From positions 228,166 to 292,165 of the forward strand of contig NZ_AUCT01000001.1 in the NCBI RefSeq assembly GCF_000429905.1: DNA of 64,000 nt, read 5' to 3'. Numbering within the stretch: the stretch's first letter is position 1; each line of letters opens with the position of its first letter. The position numbers were made by a program, and so were the translations under genes. Source of the DNA: Desulfatibacillum aliphaticivorans DSM 15576 (GTDB taxonomy: Bacteria; Desulfobacterota; Desulfobacteria; Desulfobacterales; Desulfatibacillaceae). Below the pieces are notes generated by a model that saw only the letters and a program-made list of their open reading frames with translations, did no database searches and was not told where the DNA came from. This document shows, one piece after another, positions 8,573 through 17,858 of this stretch.

Positions 8573-9847
8573 TTAACCGCACCCCATGCCGTTGCCGCCG
8601 CACGCGCCGCCGCAGGCGGTGAGCGAGCGTTTGACCATGTGATTCAAGGGCTGTCCGGCGAACACCGCACGGATCGCCTCATCGATTAATCCTTCTATTT
8701 CAAAAACCTTGATGCCGGACTCCGACAGCACCTGCTGGGGATTAGGGCCTATGCCGCTTACCAACAGCGCGCCGCAGTCCGAAATGGTTTCCGCCAACTG
8801 CGCCCAGCGCTCCATGCCGCCGCCCGCCGCCGGAGTGGTGCGCGCTTCCAGCAACTGGACCCGTCCGTCCTTCTCGCCGTAGACCAACAGGGTTTCCGCC
8901 TCGCCCAGGTGCTGATTGACCAGCACGCCCTCCATGCTGGCAACCGCCACGCACGGCCTGGAGGAAACCTTGCCGACCACAGCCTGCTCCACGTCCAGGC
9001 GCTGACAGGCCTGGAGGGTTTTCATCAGGCCCTGATCATGGGCCTCGCCCAGGAGGCCCACGGCGTCGGCCCGGCACCGGGTGCAGTGGCGCATCTGTTT
9101 GACGTGCTGGGAAGCCTCGGACCGGATCTTGTCCACCGTGTCTTTGGGAGGCTCGGGCAGATTTTCAAAATCCGAGCCCGGATTGGGCGCATAAGGCATG
9201 GCGTTAAACAGATCCACGCCCAGGTCGGACATCTTCTTCGCCACCTCGACGATATGATCTTCGTTGATGCCGGGAATAATGATGCTGTTGACCTTGACGA
9301 TCATGTCTTCGGCTTTCAAAGCCTGGATGGCTTCCAACTGCCTCTCCAAAAGCACGGCCGCGCCGGCCTCGGAACGCACCACCCTTTTGCCCACACGCAT
9401 CCAGGAGTAGATGTTGGCTCCAATGGCGGGATCAATGGCGTTCACCGTGACGGTCACGTGGCTGACGTTCAACTGTTTAAGGTCGTGCACGTACGGGTAA
9501 AGGTTCAGCCCGTTGGTGGCCAGGCAGAGCATGACGTCCGGGTATTTCTCCCGGGTCAGGTTCAGGGTTTCCAGGGTTTCCGCCGGATTGGCGAAAGGAT
9601 CGCCGGGGCCTGCTATGCCAACCACGGAGATGTTGCCCTTTTTGGCGAAAACTTCGTCCAGGTAAACCATGGCCTGGGCTGGCGAAAGCACGGCGCTGGT
9701 TACGCCGGGGCGGGTTTCGTTGACGCAATCGAATTTCCGGTTGCAGAATTTGCACTGTATATTGCAACGGGGGGCCACCGGCAGGTGGACCCGTCCGAAG
9801 GATTTGCATGCATTGGGATTAAAGCAGGGATGGTTGTCAAAATTCAT
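8573..9847 (-). CDS. nifB: Nitrogenase cofactor biosynthesis protein NifB with C-terminal NifX-like domain
   Basis: 424 residues. A radical-SAM enzyme that fuses two 4Fe-4S units and inserts carbide and sulfide to make NifB-co (the 8Fe core), the precursor of FeMo-cofactor. The radical-SAM cluster motif is C28-x3-C32-x2-C35 (CNIQCKFC); the N-terminal HPCFN and the CTRCRADAVGLLGE segment (about 255-270) supply ligands for the additional clusters, as in other NifB proteins. Residues about 300-405 form a NifX/NafY-like cofactor-binding domain (VAVASMEGVLVNQHLGEAE). The tail CGGACGGNGMGCG is Gly/Cys-rich. Fusion to a NifX-like domain is common in the family, and no separate nifX is seen here. Confidence 0.95.
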   Translation of the reverse strand: MNFDNHPCFNPNACKSFGRVHLPVAPRCNIQCKFCNRKFDCVNETRPGVTSAVLSPAQAMVYLDEVFAKKGNISVVGIAGPGDPFANPAETLETLNLTREKYPDVMLCLATNGLNLYPYVHDLKQLNVSHVTVTVNAIDPAIGANIYSWMRVGKRVVRSEAGAAVLLERQLEAIQALKAEDMIVKVNSIIIPGINEDHIVEVAKKMSDLGVDLFNAMPYAPNPGSDFENLPEPPKDTVDKIRSEASQHVKQMRHCTRCRADAVGLLGEAHDQGLMKTLQACQRLDVEQAVVGKVSSRPCVAVASMEGVLVNQHLGEAETLLVYGEKDGRVQLLEARTTPAAGGGMERWAQLAETISDCGALLVSGIGPNPQQVLSESGIKVFEIEGLIDEAIRAVFAGQPLNHMVKRSLTACGGACGGNGMGCG

Positions 9848-9917
9848 GGTGCGACCCTTTCCATCTCGGATTTTTTATTATTCTTAGAGGGTTTCGGCCT
9901 GTTCGTTCCGTCCGAAG

Positions 9918-11294
9918 CTACATGTAGGTGTATCCTACGTCCGAGCGATCTTGTTTTATTTCGATGATTTTATTGACTATCCTGTCAAAAAGCTGTTGTG
10001 CGCCGCGATAGCCCAGGTGCAGCGTTCTGCTGCCGTTCACCCGGTCATGGACCGGGAATCCCACCCGCAGGAGGGGGGTTTTCAGTCTCCGTGACATGGC
10101 GTAGCCTTTGCTGTGACCAATGAGCAGGTCCACGCCTGTTTTTTCCAGGGCCTTTTCTATGGTTACAAAATCCACGTCTTCCATGATTTCCATTTTGCTA
10201 TGGATTCTTTCCGGAACCACGCTTTTGATGGTTTTTTCAAACCGTCCGGCGCCGCCGCCCGTTGCGCACAGAGCGGGAATCACGCCGATTTCTCCGCAGA
10301 AGGCGGCCAGTCCGACCACCAGGTCCTCCTCGCCGAACAGCGCGGCTTTCACGCCGTTCAGATGTTTGTGCCCGTCCACCATGGCGTCCAGCAGGCGGCC
10401 CCTCTGCCCCAGGTATTTGTCCGGGATGGGGTTTCCGCTCACTTCCGCCAGGATGTCCATCATCTTGTCGGTTTCACGAATGCCCATGGGCAGGCCGATC
10501 CGATGGGCGGGCACGCTGAATTTTTTGTCCAGCCAGGTTCCGGCGGTCTCAGTCTCTCCGGCCAGGATCATTCCGCATTCCAGACTGGCTGCGGCTCCGC
10601 CGGCGGATTTGATGGCCTCGATGGTGGTTCCGCCTTCGGGAATACGCTGGTACTCAGTCCACAGGGGACCGTTCAGGGTGTCGCTGTAATCCGGGATCAG
10701 GACGGGGTCCATGCCGAAATCCGCGACGACTTCCTTAAGCAGCCTCAAGTCCGATGGAGAGACCATGCCGGGAAACAGGTTGATCAGAGGCTTGTCTCCG
10801 GTTTCCACGGCCTCGGCCAGGGTTTCCACCAACGCCCTTACGGCTCCGTGAAAGCCCTGCATATGGGTCCCCTGGTAGCTGGGGGTGGACACATGAACCA
10901 GGGCGGGCAGATTTTCCTTGTCCTCGCATTCCTCCTTATAGGAATGGATGAACATGGGCACGTCGTCGCCGATGGTTTCGGACAGGCATGTAGTGGCGAT
11001 GCCGATCAACTCCGGGCTGTACTGGCTGCGGATATTATCGATGGCCAGCTTGATGTTGGCGCCGCCGCCGAAAATGGCCGTGTCTTCTCCGAAATTGGAG
11101 CAGGCGATGTCCATGGGCTCTTTAAAATGGCTGATCATGTAGCGCCTGATATAGGTGGAACAGCCCTGAGACCCGTGAAGCAGAGGAACGCAATTGGAGA
11201 CGCCTTTGAACACCAGGGCCGCTCCCAGAGGGGAGCACAGGTTGCAGGCGTTCTGTGTGGCTGCATAATTATCGGTCTTTCCCGCAAATTTCAT
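9918..11294 (-). CDS. nifN: Nitrogenase FeMo-cofactor scaffold protein NifN
   Basis: 458 residues, homologous to NifK. With NifE it forms the E2N2 scaffold on which NifB-co matures to FeMo-cofactor. Seen in sequence: NACNLCSPLGAAL and HGSQGCSTYIRR near the N-terminus, ATTCLSETIGDDV around residue 110-120, and the GGTTIE motif near residue 220, all typical of the NifK/NifN side. It is shorter than NifK in the C-terminal part and sits directly after nifE (11-base gap) in the usual nifE-nifN order, which separates it from NifK. Confidence 0.93.
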   Translation of the reverse strand: MKFAGKTDNYAATQNACNLCSPLGAALVFKGVSNCVPLLHGSQGCSTYIRRYMISHFKEPMDIACSNFGEDTAIFGGGANIKLAIDNIRSQYSPELIGIATTCLSETIGDDVPMFIHSYKEECEDKENLPALVHVSTPSYQGTHMQGFHGAVRALVETLAEAVETGDKPLINLFPGMVSPSDLRLLKEVVADFGMDPVLIPDYSDTLNGPLWTEYQRIPEGGTTIEAIKSAGGAAASLECGMILAGETETAGTWLDKKFSVPAHRIGLPMGIRETDKMMDILAEVSGNPIPDKYLGQRGRLLDAMVDGHKHLNGVKAALFGEEDLVVGLAAFCGEIGVIPALCATGGGAGRFEKTIKSVVPERIHSKMEIMEDVDFVTIEKALEKTGVDLLIGHSKGYAMSRRLKTPLLRVGFPVHDRVNGSRTLHLGYRGAQQLFDRIVNKIIEIKQDRSDVGYTYM

Positions 11295-11305
11295 GATCGC
11301 CTCCT

Positions 11306-12667
11306 CTACTCTTCTTTATTGCCCAGGCGAGCCGGGCAAAACTGCCAAACCGGGCTGGTTACCGATGTATGGACCTCCCGCGCGAAGGCGAGCATGCCCC
11401 GGAATCCGGCCAGGGGGATCTTTCTTTCGTGGTTATGGTCGCAAAAGCCAATGCCCATTTTGAATGCGATGGGACGTTCCTTGACTCCTCCAATGAAAAG
11501 GTCTGCGTCCTTTTCGATGATGTACTTGGAGAGTTCCAGGGGATTAGCGTCATCAAGAATAATAGTGCCGTCATCACACATCTCCTGCAGGGTTTTATAA
11601 TCTTCCTTGTTGCCGGTCTGGGAGCCCACAAGCACCACTTTCATGCCCAGGTAGTTCAGCGCCTTGATCAGGGAGAAGGCTTTAAACGCCCCGCCCACAT
11701 AGATGGCGGCCTTTTTGCCTTCCAGGTCCTTCCGGATCCCGTTAAGCTCGGGCAGTATGGCTTCCACTTCCTCCCGGACGATCTTCCGTGTGCGCTCCAT
11801 GATTTCCGGGTTGTCCGGGAACCGGGCGGCCACGTCGTACAGGGACTTGGCCATGTCATCGATGCCTATGTACGAAACCCGGATGTAAGGTGTGTCATAT
11901 TCTTCCTTCATCATCTCGGCCAGAAAGGTGAGTGCGCCGGAGCACTGGACCACGTTAAGGGCCGCCCCGTGGGACTTGCCTATCTCGTCCACCCTGCCGT
12001 CGCCGGTCATGACCGAGACCACCTGCACGCCCATGCGTTCGTAGTATTCCTTGATGAGCCAGGCTTCGCCGCCGATGTTGAACTCGCCCAGAATGTTGAT
12101 GCTGATGGGGGAGACGTCTTCGGTGGAGCCTTTTCCCACCAGTTTGAACAGGGCGTCGCAGGCCGCCTTGTAGCCGTCCTTTTTGGTGCCCTTAAACCCT
12201 TCCGAATGGACGGGCAGGACGGGGATTCCCTTTTTGGCCTGCATCTTGCTGCAGACTGCGGCCACGTCGTCGCCGATGATTCCCACGATGCACGTGGAGT
12301 AAACAAAGGCGGCTTTGGGTTTATATTGGTCGATGAGTTCGTCCAGGGCGGCTTCCAATTTCTTTTCGCCGCCGAATATGACGTCCCTTTCCCGCAGGTC
12401 CGTGGAAAAGCTGAGCCTGTGCAATTGGGGTCCGGAAGAGAGCGCTCCCCGGATGTCCCAGGTGTAGGCTGCGCAACCAATGGGGCCGTGTATCAAATGC
12501 AAAGCGTCGGCTATAGGGTACAACACCACCCGGGATCCGCAGAACACACAGGCCCTTTGGCTGACGGAACCCGCTACGCTGTGCTTTCCGCAGGTCATGT
12601 CAAAAGGCTTTTCGCCTTTGGTGTGTATTTGCGCCTCACGCGATTTCAGGATGGGTATGGACGGCAT
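11306..12667 (-). CDS. nifE: Nitrogenase FeMo-cofactor scaffold protein NifE
   Basis: 453 residues, homologous to NifD. Partner of NifN in the cofactor maturation scaffold. Motifs include CVFCGSRVVLYPIADALH (NifE-type start, in place of the NifD CYAGCKGV), HGPIGCAAYTWDIRG, STCIVGIIGDDV and FNIGGEAW. The FeMo-co histidine region of NifD is absent, and the C-terminal part reads GIGFCDHNHERKIPLAGFRGM, as in NifE proteins. It follows nifK after a 101-base gap containing hairpins and precedes nifN by 11 bases. Confidence 0.94.
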   Translation of the reverse strand: MPSIPILKSREAQIHTKGEKPFDMTCGKHSVAGSVSQRACVFCGSRVVLYPIADALHLIHGPIGCAAYTWDIRGALSSGPQLHRLSFSTDLRERDVIFGGEKKLEAALDELIDQYKPKAAFVYSTCIVGIIGDDVAAVCSKMQAKKGIPVLPVHSEGFKGTKKDGYKAACDALFKLVGKGSTEDVSPISINILGEFNIGGEAWLIKEYYERMGVQVVSVMTGDGRVDEIGKSHGAALNVVQCSGALTFLAEMMKEEYDTPYIRVSYIGIDDMAKSLYDVAARFPDNPEIMERTRKIVREEVEAILPELNGIRKDLEGKKAAIYVGGAFKAFSLIKALNYLGMKVVLVGSQTGNKEDYKTLQEMCDDGTIILDDANPLELSKYIIEKDADLFIGGVKERPIAFKMGIGFCDHNHERKIPLAGFRGMLAFAREVHTSVTSPVWQFCPARLGNKEE

Positions 12668-12699
12668 ATTTCACTCCTAATCCATGCTGCTCTTTTATG

Positions 12700-12750
12700 G
12701 AGGACTTTGACTCCGGGCCGGAGTCCCTTTTGCAAGGGACCTCCGTCCAT
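12700..12750 (-). promoter_or_regulatory. Hairpins in the nifK-nifE gap
   Basis: Two overlapping stems lie in the 101-base gap: ACTCCGGGCCGGAGT (12710-12724) and a stem-loop with arms GGAGTCCCTT and AAGGGACCTCC (about 12720-12743). There is no U-run, so a processing or stabilising hairpin that sets different levels of NifHDK and NifEN is more likely than a terminator. Confidence 0.45.
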
Positions 12751-12768
12751 CGTCATATTTCCTCTCTG

Positions 12769-14148
12769 CTACATAACCAGTTCCATGGTGATGTCCGTGG
12801 CGTCCCTGTCCTGACGATCCATGAGGACGCCCAGGATTTGCTCCATCAGGCGCATGGCGCCCCGGTATCCCATGGTGGAGAAGTAGGAGTGCCCCATGCG
12901 GTCGTAAATGGGGAACCCGTGCCTGACCATGGGGATGTCCTCGTCCTTGGCGATGTACTTGCAATAGGTGTTGCCAATGATGAGGTCCACGGGGTCGTTC
13001 TTGATCCACTGGTGAAAAAGCAGCATGTCGCCGGGGACCTTGATGTTAACCTCTTCCCCAATGTCCGCCACAACTTCTTCCAGGGCCTTGACGTACTTCT
13101 TGCCGGCCGGGCTGCCGGAAACGATGTGCACCGGCTTCATGTCCAGGGAGACCAGGAACTTGGTCAGGGCCAAAACCTGATCGGGATCGCCCACCACGCC
13201 CACGCGCTTGCCGTACAAGTACTGGTGCCAGTCCGAGATGCAATCCACCAACTGGCCGCGTTCCAGGTTAAGGACGTCCGGAACGTTCACGCCGGCCATG
13301 AGACGGAGCTTATCCACGAACGCATCCGTGCCTTGCAGCCCGATGGGCAGGTCCAGGATTTCGCAGGGGACCTTGCACTTGGAATCCAGAGCGCGGGCGG
13401 CCGCCATGGCGCCCGTGCGGCCCAGGGCGATGGTTCCTTTGCTGTCGCCGGTCATGTGCAAGTCCTCAATGGTCGTTCCGCCTTCCGGGAACATCTTGTA
13501 TTTCCCGGTCAGGGGGCCGTTCAGGACCTTGGAGGTGTCCGGGAACATGATGTAAGGCACGCCCATGACTTCGGCGATGCGCTGGATTTCCGCCATGTCC
13601 GAAGGCTCCACAAATCCGGGAATCAGATTGACGGCCTTGGTTTTGGCGCCGGTTGATGTGGCGAAATAATCCACCATGGCCTTGACCATGTTGGAGTAGC
13701 CGGTCACATGCGATCCCACATAGCTGGGAGTATTGGCATGGATGATGTACTTGCCGGCCGGCGCCTTGCCGTCCGCTCTGGCCTTGGCCACGATCTGGGG
13801 AATGTCGTCGCCGATGGTTTCGGACAAGCAGGTGGTGTGCACGGCGATGACGTCCGGGTTGTATACCGTAAAGATATTGTCTATGGACTGCAGCAGGTTG
13901 GCCTGCCCGCCGAATACCGAAGCGCCTTCGGTGAATGCGCTGGTGGCCGCAACCACAGGCTCCTTGAAATGACGCGTCAAGGCGCTGCGGTGGTAGGCGT
14001 AGCATCCCTGGGACCCGTGGCTGTGAGGCAGGCAGCCGTGGATGCCCAGGGAGGCGTACATGGCCCCGATCGGCTGGCAGGTTTTGGCCGGGTTAACGGT
14101 CAGGGCCTTGCGTTCTTTGATTTCTGTTGGAGTATGTCTAAGTAGCAT
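12769..14148 (-). CDS. nifK: Nitrogenase MoFe protein beta subunit NifK
   Basis: 459 residues. With NifD forms the alpha2beta2 dinitrogenase; the P-cluster sits at the subunit interface. The three beta-side P-cluster cysteines are visible: Cys in KTCQPIGAMYA, in HGSQGCYAYHR and in HTTCLSETIGDD. The GGTTIEDLH motif is present. It lacks the 50-60 extra N-terminal residues of aerobic NifK, as in clostridial and other anaerobic enzymes. It starts 63 bases after nifD, same strand. Confidence 0.97.
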   Translation of the reverse strand: MLLRHTPTEIKERKALTVNPAKTCQPIGAMYASLGIHGCLPHSHGSQGCYAYHRSALTRHFKEPVVAATSAFTEGASVFGGQANLLQSIDNIFTVYNPDVIAVHTTCLSETIGDDIPQIVAKARADGKAPAGKYIIHANTPSYVGSHVTGYSNMVKAMVDYFATSTGAKTKAVNLIPGFVEPSDMAEIQRIAEVMGVPYIMFPDTSKVLNGPLTGKYKMFPEGGTTIEDLHMTGDSKGTIALGRTGAMAAARALDSKCKVPCEILDLPIGLQGTDAFVDKLRLMAGVNVPDVLNLERGQLVDCISDWHQYLYGKRVGVVGDPDQVLALTKFLVSLDMKPVHIVSGSPAGKKYVKALEEVVADIGEEVNIKVPGDMLLFHQWIKNDPVDLIIGNTYCKYIAKDEDIPMVRHGFPIYDRMGHSYFSTMGYRGAMRLMEQILGVLMDRQDRDATDITMELVM

Positions 14149-14211
14149 GAGAATTCTTTCTCCTGTTATCGATCGGTGTTGATTCCCGATGTAATTCTAA
14201 GCGTGCGCCCG

Positions 14212-15876
14212 TTAATCGCAGGCGTATGTGGCCGCCAGTTCGGGGTTCTTGTCCCAGGGCGCCTTCATGTATTCCCATACGCGGCTGTTCACCATGCGAT
14301 CGATCTCATGGTAAAAATTGACAGCGCCTTTAAAGCCTGCATAAGGTCCGCCGTAATCGTAGCTATGGAGCTGTTTGAGCGGGATGCCGTGTTTCTGCAC
14401 GGTGTATTTTTCTTTGATGCCTGCGCAGAAAAGATCAGGCTTGAAGATCTTGATGAGCTGATCGGTCTCCCACTGGCTCAAGTCGTCGATGACCATGGCT
14501 CCGTCCGGCATTTCAGGCATCATGCCGTCGTAATCGTTGAACTCAAAACCGGAATTCTCCAACTCCGCTTTTCTTTCTTCGCTGATCCGGGGATTAAAGC
14601 GTTCCGGGTCCTTTTCAATGGTCAATTCTTCGATGTTCCGGCTGTCCGCGTCCACCTTGATATCGGGCAGCACCTTGCGGCCTTCGTAGTCGTCCCTATG
14701 TCCGAACTCGTAGCCGGCGGACAGGGTTTTCATGCCCAATTCGCCGAACAGCTCCTGGTAATGGTGAGCGCGGGAGCCGCCCACGAACAGCATGGCGCGC
14801 TTGCCTTCGGTGCGGGGCCTGACTTCGGCGCACGCCGCTTCCACTTCGGGCAATTCCTCGGCGATGACTTCCTCCACCTTGTCGATCAATTCCTGCTCGC
14901 CGAAGTACTGGGCGATCTTGCGGAGCGACTTGGCCGTGGCGTGCGCGCCGATGAAGTTGACCTTGATCCAGGGCACGCCGAACTTGGTTTCCATCATTTC
15001 GGCCACGTAGTTAATGGAGCGGTGGCACATGATGCAGTTCAGGTCTGCGGTGTGGGAGTTGGCGAAGGCATCGATGCTGGAGTTGCCGCTGTATGCGGCC
15101 ACTTGGGTGATGCCGCATTTGTCGAAGATTCTTTCAATTTCAAAAGCGTCCCCGCCGATGTTGTATTCACCCAGGAGGTTGATCCTGTACTTGCCTTCCT
15201 TAATAGTGTCGTCCAGGCCCACCACGTGTTTAAAGATGCCGTTGTTGGCGATATGGTGGCCCGCGCTCTGGCTGACGCCCTTGTATCCTTCACAGGAGAA
15301 GCCGAATATATTGATGCCCAGCTTTTCCTTCATTTCACGGCATACGGAGTGCACGTCGTCGCCGATGAGCCCCACGGGGCACGTGGAAAATACGGCGATG
15401 GCTTTGGGTTTAAAATTGTCGTAAGCCTCCTGGATGGCCTGTTTCAGTTTCTTTTCCCCGCCGAAGATGATTTCCTCGTCCTGCATGTCGGTGGAAAAGC
15501 AGTAGGTCATGAAGTTGTGGCCGTCCGGGGTGCTTTCCGGATCGGTCTGGTTCCGGCGGGTCAGCCAGGAATAGAAACCGCATCCAATGGGGCCGTGGGT
15601 GATGTTGATGATGTCCCTTGTGGGTCCCAAAACCACGCCCTTGCAGCCGGCGTAGCAGCAGCCGCGCTGGCCCATGAGGCCGGGAACGGTGCGCACGTTG
15701 GCGTTGATCACGGGCGTTTTGCCGTCTTCGCCCACCTTGTTGATAACAAACTGTTTCGACCTTTTACGCGCCACCTTGGGCGGGTATTTGGCCATGATTC
15801 TGGCTTTGACTTCTTCCGGATCAAGGTTATCCAGAGTTACCTTTTCGGTCGATAAATCCTTTGCGGCCTCGGCCAT
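14212..15876 (-). CDS. nifD: Nitrogenase MoFe protein alpha subunit NifD
   Basis: 554 residues; carries FeMo-cofactor, where N2 is reduced. Visible ligands: P-cluster cysteines in CCYAGCKGV, HGPIGCGFYSW and STCPVGLIGDD; the cofactor cysteine in NCIMCHRSINYV; the cofactor histidine in LHSYDYGGPYAGF; and the active-site GVSQSAGHHIANN (Gln and His equivalent to 191 and 195 of Azotobacter). It is about 60 residues longer than the Azotobacter subunit, with a charged insertion at roughly residues 385-440, as known from Clostridium pasteurianum and other anaerobes. All features point to molybdenum rather than V- or Fe-only nitrogenase: no AnfG/VnfG gene is present. Confidence 0.97.
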   Translation of the reverse strand: MAEAAKDLSTEKVTLDNLDPEEVKARIMAKYPPKVARKRSKQFVINKVGEDGKTPVINANVRTVPGLMGQRGCCYAGCKGVVLGPTRDIINITHGPIGCGFYSWLTRRNQTDPESTPDGHNFMTYCFSTDMQDEEIIFGGEKKLKQAIQEAYDNFKPKAIAVFSTCPVGLIGDDVHSVCREMKEKLGINIFGFSCEGYKGVSQSAGHHIANNGIFKHVVGLDDTIKEGKYRINLLGEYNIGGDAFEIERIFDKCGITQVAAYSGNSSIDAFANSHTADLNCIMCHRSINYVAEMMETKFGVPWIKVNFIGAHATAKSLRKIAQYFGEQELIDKVEEVIAEELPEVEAACAEVRPRTEGKRAMLFVGGSRAHHYQELFGELGMKTLSAGYEFGHRDDYEGRKVLPDIKVDADSRNIEELTIEKDPERFNPRISEERKAELENSGFEFNDYDGMMPEMPDGAMVIDDLSQWETDQLIKIFKPDLFCAGIKEKYTVQKHGIPLKQLHSYDYGGPYAGFKGAVNFYHEIDRMVNSRVWEYMKAPWDKNPELAATYACD

Positions 15877-15972
15877 GGGTTATTCTCCTATTTCAAAACA
15901 TTTCAGTGTCTTCATTGCCCGGCATCCCGTCTTTTTTAGGGATGACCTAGTCGCGTTAACGCCCTGAGATTC

Positions 15973-15998
15973 GGACACCGCTTTTTCAAGCGGCGTCT
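15973..15998 (-). promoter_or_regulatory. Strong hairpin between nifI2 and nifD
   Basis: Within the 184-base gap between nifI2 and nifD there is a stem with arms GACACCGCTT and AAGCGGCGTC around a short U-rich loop. There is no following U-tract on the minus strand. It may protect or process the mRNA between the nifH-nifI segment and nifDK. Confidence 0.45.
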
Positions 15999-16060
15999 CA
16001 AAGGCTTTGGCATGGGCCGTTACAGGGTTCCGGTTGAGGAACTTGCCTCCAATCCTGGCC

Positions 16061-16441
16061 TTATCCTTCGTCCAGGGTATCTTCTCCCTCTTCCCCGGTG
16101 CGAACCCGGACCGCTTCCGCGCAGGGCATCACAAAGATCATTCCGTCCCCGGACTTGCCGGTTTGATTGACCTTGATGATGGTCTTGACGGCCTTGTCCA
16201 CCAGGTCGTCGTTCACCACCATGATGATGGCGCGCGTGGGGATCAGGCGTTGACTCTGGCCCAGTTGGGAGATGGCTTCTTCGTATCCCAGCTCCGCGCC
16301 TTGCAGCAGGTTGAGGTCCACAATTCCCTTGCCGCGGCCGAGGGCGTCCCGGGCGGACATGGAGCCCAGCCCTACATCCGCCAGCGCCTTTTTGGTCTTG
16401 TTCATCATGTTCATGCGTACGATGGCGATCAGTTCTTTCAT
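16061..16441 (-). CDS. nifI2: PII-like nitrogenase regulator NifI2
   Basis: 126 residues, GlnB/PII superfamily. In methanogens the NifI1-NifI2 complex binds the MoFe protein and blocks activity when ammonium is present, relieved by 2-oxoglutarate and ATP; the same role is inferred here. Sequence shows the PII core (MKELIAIVRMNMMNKTKKAL, then a long T-loop region and GDGMIFVMPCAEAVRVRTGE). It overlaps nifI1 by four bases (ATGA), which implies translational coupling, and lies between nifH and nifD as is typical of anaerobic diazotrophs. Confidence 0.92.
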   Translation of the reverse strand: MKELIAIVRMNMMNKTKKALADVGLGSMSARDALGRGKGIVDLNLLQGAELGYEEAISQLGQSQRLIPTRAIIMVVNDDLVDKAVKTIIKVNQTGKSGDGMIFVMPCAEAVRVRTGEEGEDTLDEG

Positions 16442-16794
16442 ATCTGCACCTCTTCCGTTGCGCCGTCTTCGGTTTCCTTGATGCCGGAGCTGATGGTGTA
16501 GGTCTCGATAACGGGGATGATGAAGATCCTGCCGTCCCCGAAGGCGCCCTTGTCGCCGGTGCGAGCGGCTTTTACGATGGTTCTGACGGCGAAATCCTTG
16601 TCTGAGTCCTTGACTACGGCCAGAAGCATTTCCTTGGGGATTTCATCATAGGTGATTTCGCCTATCTTTATTCCGCGTTGCTTGCCGCGCCCCACCACGG
16701 ACATCTTGGTGACTCCCGGGAAGCCGGCTTCCATCAGAGCTGCCAGCACGTTGTCTACTTTTTCGGGACGGACGATTGAACGGATCATTATCAT
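16438..16794 (-). CDS. nifI1: PII-like nitrogenase regulator NifI1
   Basis: 118 residues, PII fold. Begins MIMIRSIVRPEKVDNVLAAL, has the T-loop-side VVGRGKQRGIK and the C-terminal GAFGDGRIFIIPVIETYTISSG, which match NifI1 rather than GlnB (no conserved uridylylated Tyr context). It should act with NifI2 to inhibit dinitrogenase post-translationally. It starts 41 bases after nifH and overlaps the start of nifI2. Confidence 0.92.
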   Translation of the reverse strand: MIMIRSIVRPEKVDNVLAALMEAGFPGVTKMSVVGRGKQRGIKIGEITYDEIPKEMLLAVVKDSDKDFAVRTIVKAARTGDKGAFGDGRIFIIPVIETYTISSGIKETEDGATEEVQI

Positions 16795-16835
16795 GGTTTA
16801 AATTCTCCTTAAGGTTCTGGTTTCCGGATTTTTTC

Positions 16836-17660
16836 TTAGGCCGCAATGCCGTAGTCAATGAGCAGTTTTTCCAGTTCTTCGATTTCCAGAGGCGAGGGAA
16901 TCACCCGCATCTCGTTGGCGTCGATCTTTCTGGCCAGGGTGCGGTATTCGTCCGCCTGGGAATGGGCGGGATCGAACTCGATGACGGTCTTCCTGTTGAT
17001 CTCCGCCCGCTGCACCATGTTATCCCGGGGGACGAAGTGAATCATCTGGGTTCCCAGCTTGGCTGCAAAGGCTTCGATCATTTCACGCTCGTTATCCACG
17101 TTGCGGCTGTTGCAAATGAGGCCTCCCAGACGGACGCCGCCAGCTTCGGCGAACTTCACGATGCCTTTGGAGATGTTGTTGGCGGCGTACATGGCCATCA
17201 TCTCGCCGGAAACCACGATGTAAATCTCCTGGGCCTTGCCTTCGCGAATGGGCATGGCGAAACCGCCGCAGACAACGTCGCCCAGGACGTCGTAAAAGGC
17301 GTAATCCAATTCTTCGCTGTCGGCGTAAGCGCCCAGTTGCTCCAGAAGGTTAATGGAGGTGATGATTCCGCGGCCGGCGCAGCCCACCCCTGGTTCAGGG
17401 CCGCCGGACTCGGTGCAGAGGGTGCCGGCGTATCCGACCTTGCGCACGTCGTCCAGTTCCACATCCTCGCCTTCTTCCCGCAGGGTGTCCAAAACCGTAC
17501 GTTGGGCCAGACCGCCCAAAAGAAGTCTTGTGGAGTCCGCTTTGGGGTCGCAGCCGACCACCATGATTTTCTTGCCCATTTCAGACAGACCAGCCACTGT
17601 GTTCTGGGTTGTTGTGGATTTGCCAATTCCGCCTTTGCCGTAAATTGCGATTTTTCTCAT
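16836..17660 (-). CDS. nifH: Nitrogenase iron protein NifH
   Basis: 274 residues. The homodimeric ATPase that passes electrons from its single 4Fe-4S cluster to dinitrogenase, and is also used in cofactor maturation. P-loop GKGGIGKS (residues 9-16), switch DPKADSTRLLL, cluster cysteines in GVGCAGRGI and VVCGGFAMP. The arginine of CAGRG, target of ADP-ribosylation in organisms with DraT, is present, but no draT/draG is in the window. First gene of the cluster, behind a sigma-54 promoter. Confidence 0.98.
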   Translation of the reverse strand: MRKIAIYGKGGIGKSTTTQNTVAGLSEMGKKIMVVGCDPKADSTRLLLGGLAQRTVLDTLREEGEDVELDDVRKVGYAGTLCTESGGPEPGVGCAGRGIITSINLLEQLGAYADSEELDYAFYDVLGDVVCGGFAMPIREGKAQEIYIVVSGEMMAMYAANNISKGIVKFAEAGGVRLGGLICNSRNVDNEREMIEAFAAKLGTQMIHFVPRDNMVQRAEINRKTVIEFDPAHSQADEYRTLARKIDANEMRVIPSPLEIEELEKLLIDYGIAA

Positions 17661-17731
17661 TTTTCTGTTTCCTTTGTTAGTTAGCCAGGGGTATAGGGTG
17701 ACTTAATCCCAACCGGTTGCCTGGGTATAAG

Positions 17732-17747
17732 AGCAACGCATGTGCCA
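17732..17747 (-). promoter_or_regulatory. Sigma-54 (-24/-12) promoter of the nif operon
   Basis: Read on the minus strand the site is TGGCACATGCGTTGCT. It matches the RpoN consensus TGGCAC-N5-TTGCW, with GG and GC dinucleotides at the required 10-base spacing. Transcription would start near 17720, about 60 bases before the nifH ATG. It is the only candidate of this quality in the nif region and may drive all twelve genes. Confidence 0.88.
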
Positions 17748-17858
17748 AGGGGGGGAGTGAATGCTTCATATAATTATAACAGGTTGGTATCATGGGAGAT
17801 ATTTCTTAAAAAAAGGGCGAAGCCGGGCATTTTGCAGGCGAAAACAACCCCTATTTTA

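Noticed and set aside
11369..12814. Plus-strand frame opposite nifE
   Set aside because: Same reason: nifE on the minus strand is convincing.
14176..15855. Long plus-strand frame of 559 codons opposite nifD
   Set aside because: It is a shadow of nifD; the minus-strand product has every nitrogenase ligand, while the plus-strand one has no recognisable features and no ribosome site.
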